Notes under the pieces: model-generated
What the model saw: the letters and a program-made list of their open reading frames with translations, nothing else
What the model was told of the DNA's origin: nothing
Database searches by the model: none
Part shown: one piece after another, positions 62,859 through 64,000 of the stretch
Numbering within the stretch: the stretch's first letter is position 1
Layout: every line of letters starts with the position of its first letter
Assembly: GCA_003611875.1 (NCBI GenBank)
Contig: RAYY01000025.1
Location: 1 to 64,000 of the forward strand
Source of the DNA: a bacterium D16-56
GTDB taxonomy: Bacteria; Bacillota; Clostridia; Lachnospirales; Lachnospiraceae
Direction: 5' to 3'
DNA: 64,000 nt
Translations under genes and position numbers: made by a program

Positions 62859-64000
62859 TCAGCCAAAATCATATTGCACTGCAAGCTTCTTACAATCCTC
62901 TGTCTCGTCCCAACGATCCTGAATATATTTCCGGATTCTTATTAGTATATCATAATTTTCCTGTTTCATATATAAAATTTTTCTATAAATATCATTAACT
63001 TTATATACAGGAGCCGGAACCGGCCCAATCACCTCCAGACAGGCTCCAAAATGCCGCACCACAGAGTCCCGGATCAAATCTATCATATGGCTTGTCAGCT
63101 CCTCGTCCCGCCCTGATACCTGCAGCCCCAGCATATGATTGACAGGAGGATAATGCATCAGCCGACGATAGCCCATTTCCTGCCTGTAAAAAGCCTGATA
63201 GTCCTGCGCTGCTGCTGCCTGAATCCCATAATGCTCCGGAATATAGGTCTGAATCACCGCAGTTCCCGGCCTCATTCCCCTTCCGGCCCGTCCGGCCGCC
63301 TGTACCAGAAGCTGAAAGGTCCGCTCCGCACATCGATAATCCGGTGCATACAAGGATACATCTGCAGCCAATCCCCCTACCAGAGTCACCCCCGGAAAAT
63401 CATGGCCCTTTACGATCATCTGAGTCCCGATCAGGATATCCGCCTCTCCCTTGGCAAATGCCGCCAGAATGGCTTCATGACCCCCCTTCCGCGATGTGGT
63501 ATCCAGATCCATCCTGAGCACCCGCGCCCCTGCAAACATCTGCTTTGCCATCTCCTCAATCTTCTGCGTACCCACCCCAAAGCCTGCCAAATACTCAGAG
63601 CCGCAGAACGGGCATGTCCCTGGCAGGGGGATGGTATAGCCGCAGTAATGGCAGGTCAGACGGCGGTTATTATGCAGGGTCAGGGAAACGTCACAGTGAG
63701 GACATTTGATGGCCTTCCCGCAGCTTCTGCAGGACACAAAGCTGGAATATCCGCGCCGGTTGATGAACAGCATGACCTGCTCCTTCTTCTCCAGACGGTC
63801 CTTTATCAGCTCCTGCAGCCGCCTGCTGAAGATGGATTTATTTCCCTCTCTCAGCTCCCCGCGCATATCCACAATCTCGGTTGATGCCAAAGCACTGCCC
63901 TTTCCTGCCCGAAGCTTCAGAGAAAACAGGCGGTAAAGACCTGCCTCTGCCTTGGAATACGCCTCCACGGACGGAGTGGCGGACCCCATCACAAAATGAG
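62859..64000 (-). CDS. priA: Primosomal protein N' (PriA helicase), C-terminal half
   Basis: About 380 residues of the C-terminal half; the reading frame stays open to the window end, where GSATPSVEAY marks helicase motif III, so the N-terminal half lies outside. The two zinc-binding clusters CRSCGKAIKCPHC and CHYCGYTIPLPGTCPFC are present, followed by ILIGTQMIVKGHDFPGVTLVG and QAAGRAGRG, the last helicase motifs. PriA restarts stalled replication forks. Confidence 0.96.
   Translation of the reverse strand, partial: HFVMGSATPSVEAYSKAEAGLYRLFSLKLRAGKGSALASTEIVDMRGELREGNKSIFSRRLQELIKDRLEKKEQVMLFINRRGYSSFVSCRSCGKAIKCPHCDVSLTLHNNRRLTCHYCGYTIPLPGTCPFCGSEYLAGFGVGTQKIEEMAKQMFAGARVLRMDLDTTSRKGGHEAILAAFAKGEADILIGTQMIVKGHDFPGVTLVGGLAADVSLYAPDYRCAERTFQLLVQAAGRAGRGMRPGTAVIQTYIPEHYGIQAAAAQDYQAFYRQEMGYRRLMHYPPVNHMLGLQVSGRDEELTSHMIDLIRDSVVRHFGACLEVIGPVPAPVYKVNDIYRKILYMKQENYDILIRIRKYIQDRWDETEDCKKLAVQYDFG

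Overview
The window looks like the chromosome of a gut-type Lachnospiraceae (Clostridium cluster XIVa; Enterocloster/Blautia-like). The evidence is the Firmicutes housekeeping order priA-def-fmt-metallopeptidase-rsmB-rlmN-prpC-prkC-rsgA-rpe-thiN, clostridial AddAB, a paired GlgC/GlgD, a PASTA-domain kinase, and strong GGAGG ribosome binding sites. I see no rRNA, tRNA, CRISPR array, transposase or integrase.

Layout. 1-2.7 kb: an acetamidase/formamidase gene preceded by a long array of about 29 Shine-Dalgarno-like 13-bp repeats, then an EamA-type exporter. 2.7-18.8 kb: a visibly AT-rich defence island, all on the minus strand and read from 18.6 kb towards 3.2 kb. It encodes a type 4 BREX system (BrxP PAPS-reductase-like protein, BrxC ATPase, PglZ, BrxL) joined in one co-directional run to a helix-turn-helix-rich lead protein, a zinc-ribbon mini-protein, an IscS/DndA-like cysteine desulfurase, a GIY-YIG nuclease and a DndB-like DGQHR-domain protein. 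This combination of BREX core genes with a complete sulfur-supply chain and a candidate nuclease is the most notable content. A broken Nudix gene lies at its left edge and a short gene remnant at its right edge.

19-28 kb: a 58-residue conserved-looking protein, a second EamA exporter, a highly structured intergenic block, and a GntR/FCD regulator followed by an operon with a consensus promoter. That operon encodes a URO-D-family protein, a lipoprotein solute-binding protein, two ABC permeases and an L-cysteine desulfidase/serine-dehydratase-like enzyme. 28-37 kb: tandem intergenic repeats, a secreted SGNH esterase, a C_GCAxxG_C_C redox-type protein, a DUF2975 / small HTH / DUF4153 operon, glycogen synthesis genes glgC-glgD and an SprA-type HExxH protein.

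37-43 kb: an iron(III)-type ABC importer (binding protein, fused double permease, ATPase), a probable Panacea-type toxin-antitoxin pair and yaaA. 43.7-51.2 kb: addA-addB recombination nuclease. 51.4-64 kb: an FMN-binding-like membrane protein, an ECF transporter S component, then the conserved translation/cell-wall-signalling cluster ending in a priA that runs off the window.

Starts were moved from the longest reading frame to an internal codon where a clear ribosome binding site and family N-terminus supported it. Functions are from recognised motifs read by eye; no database search was possible.
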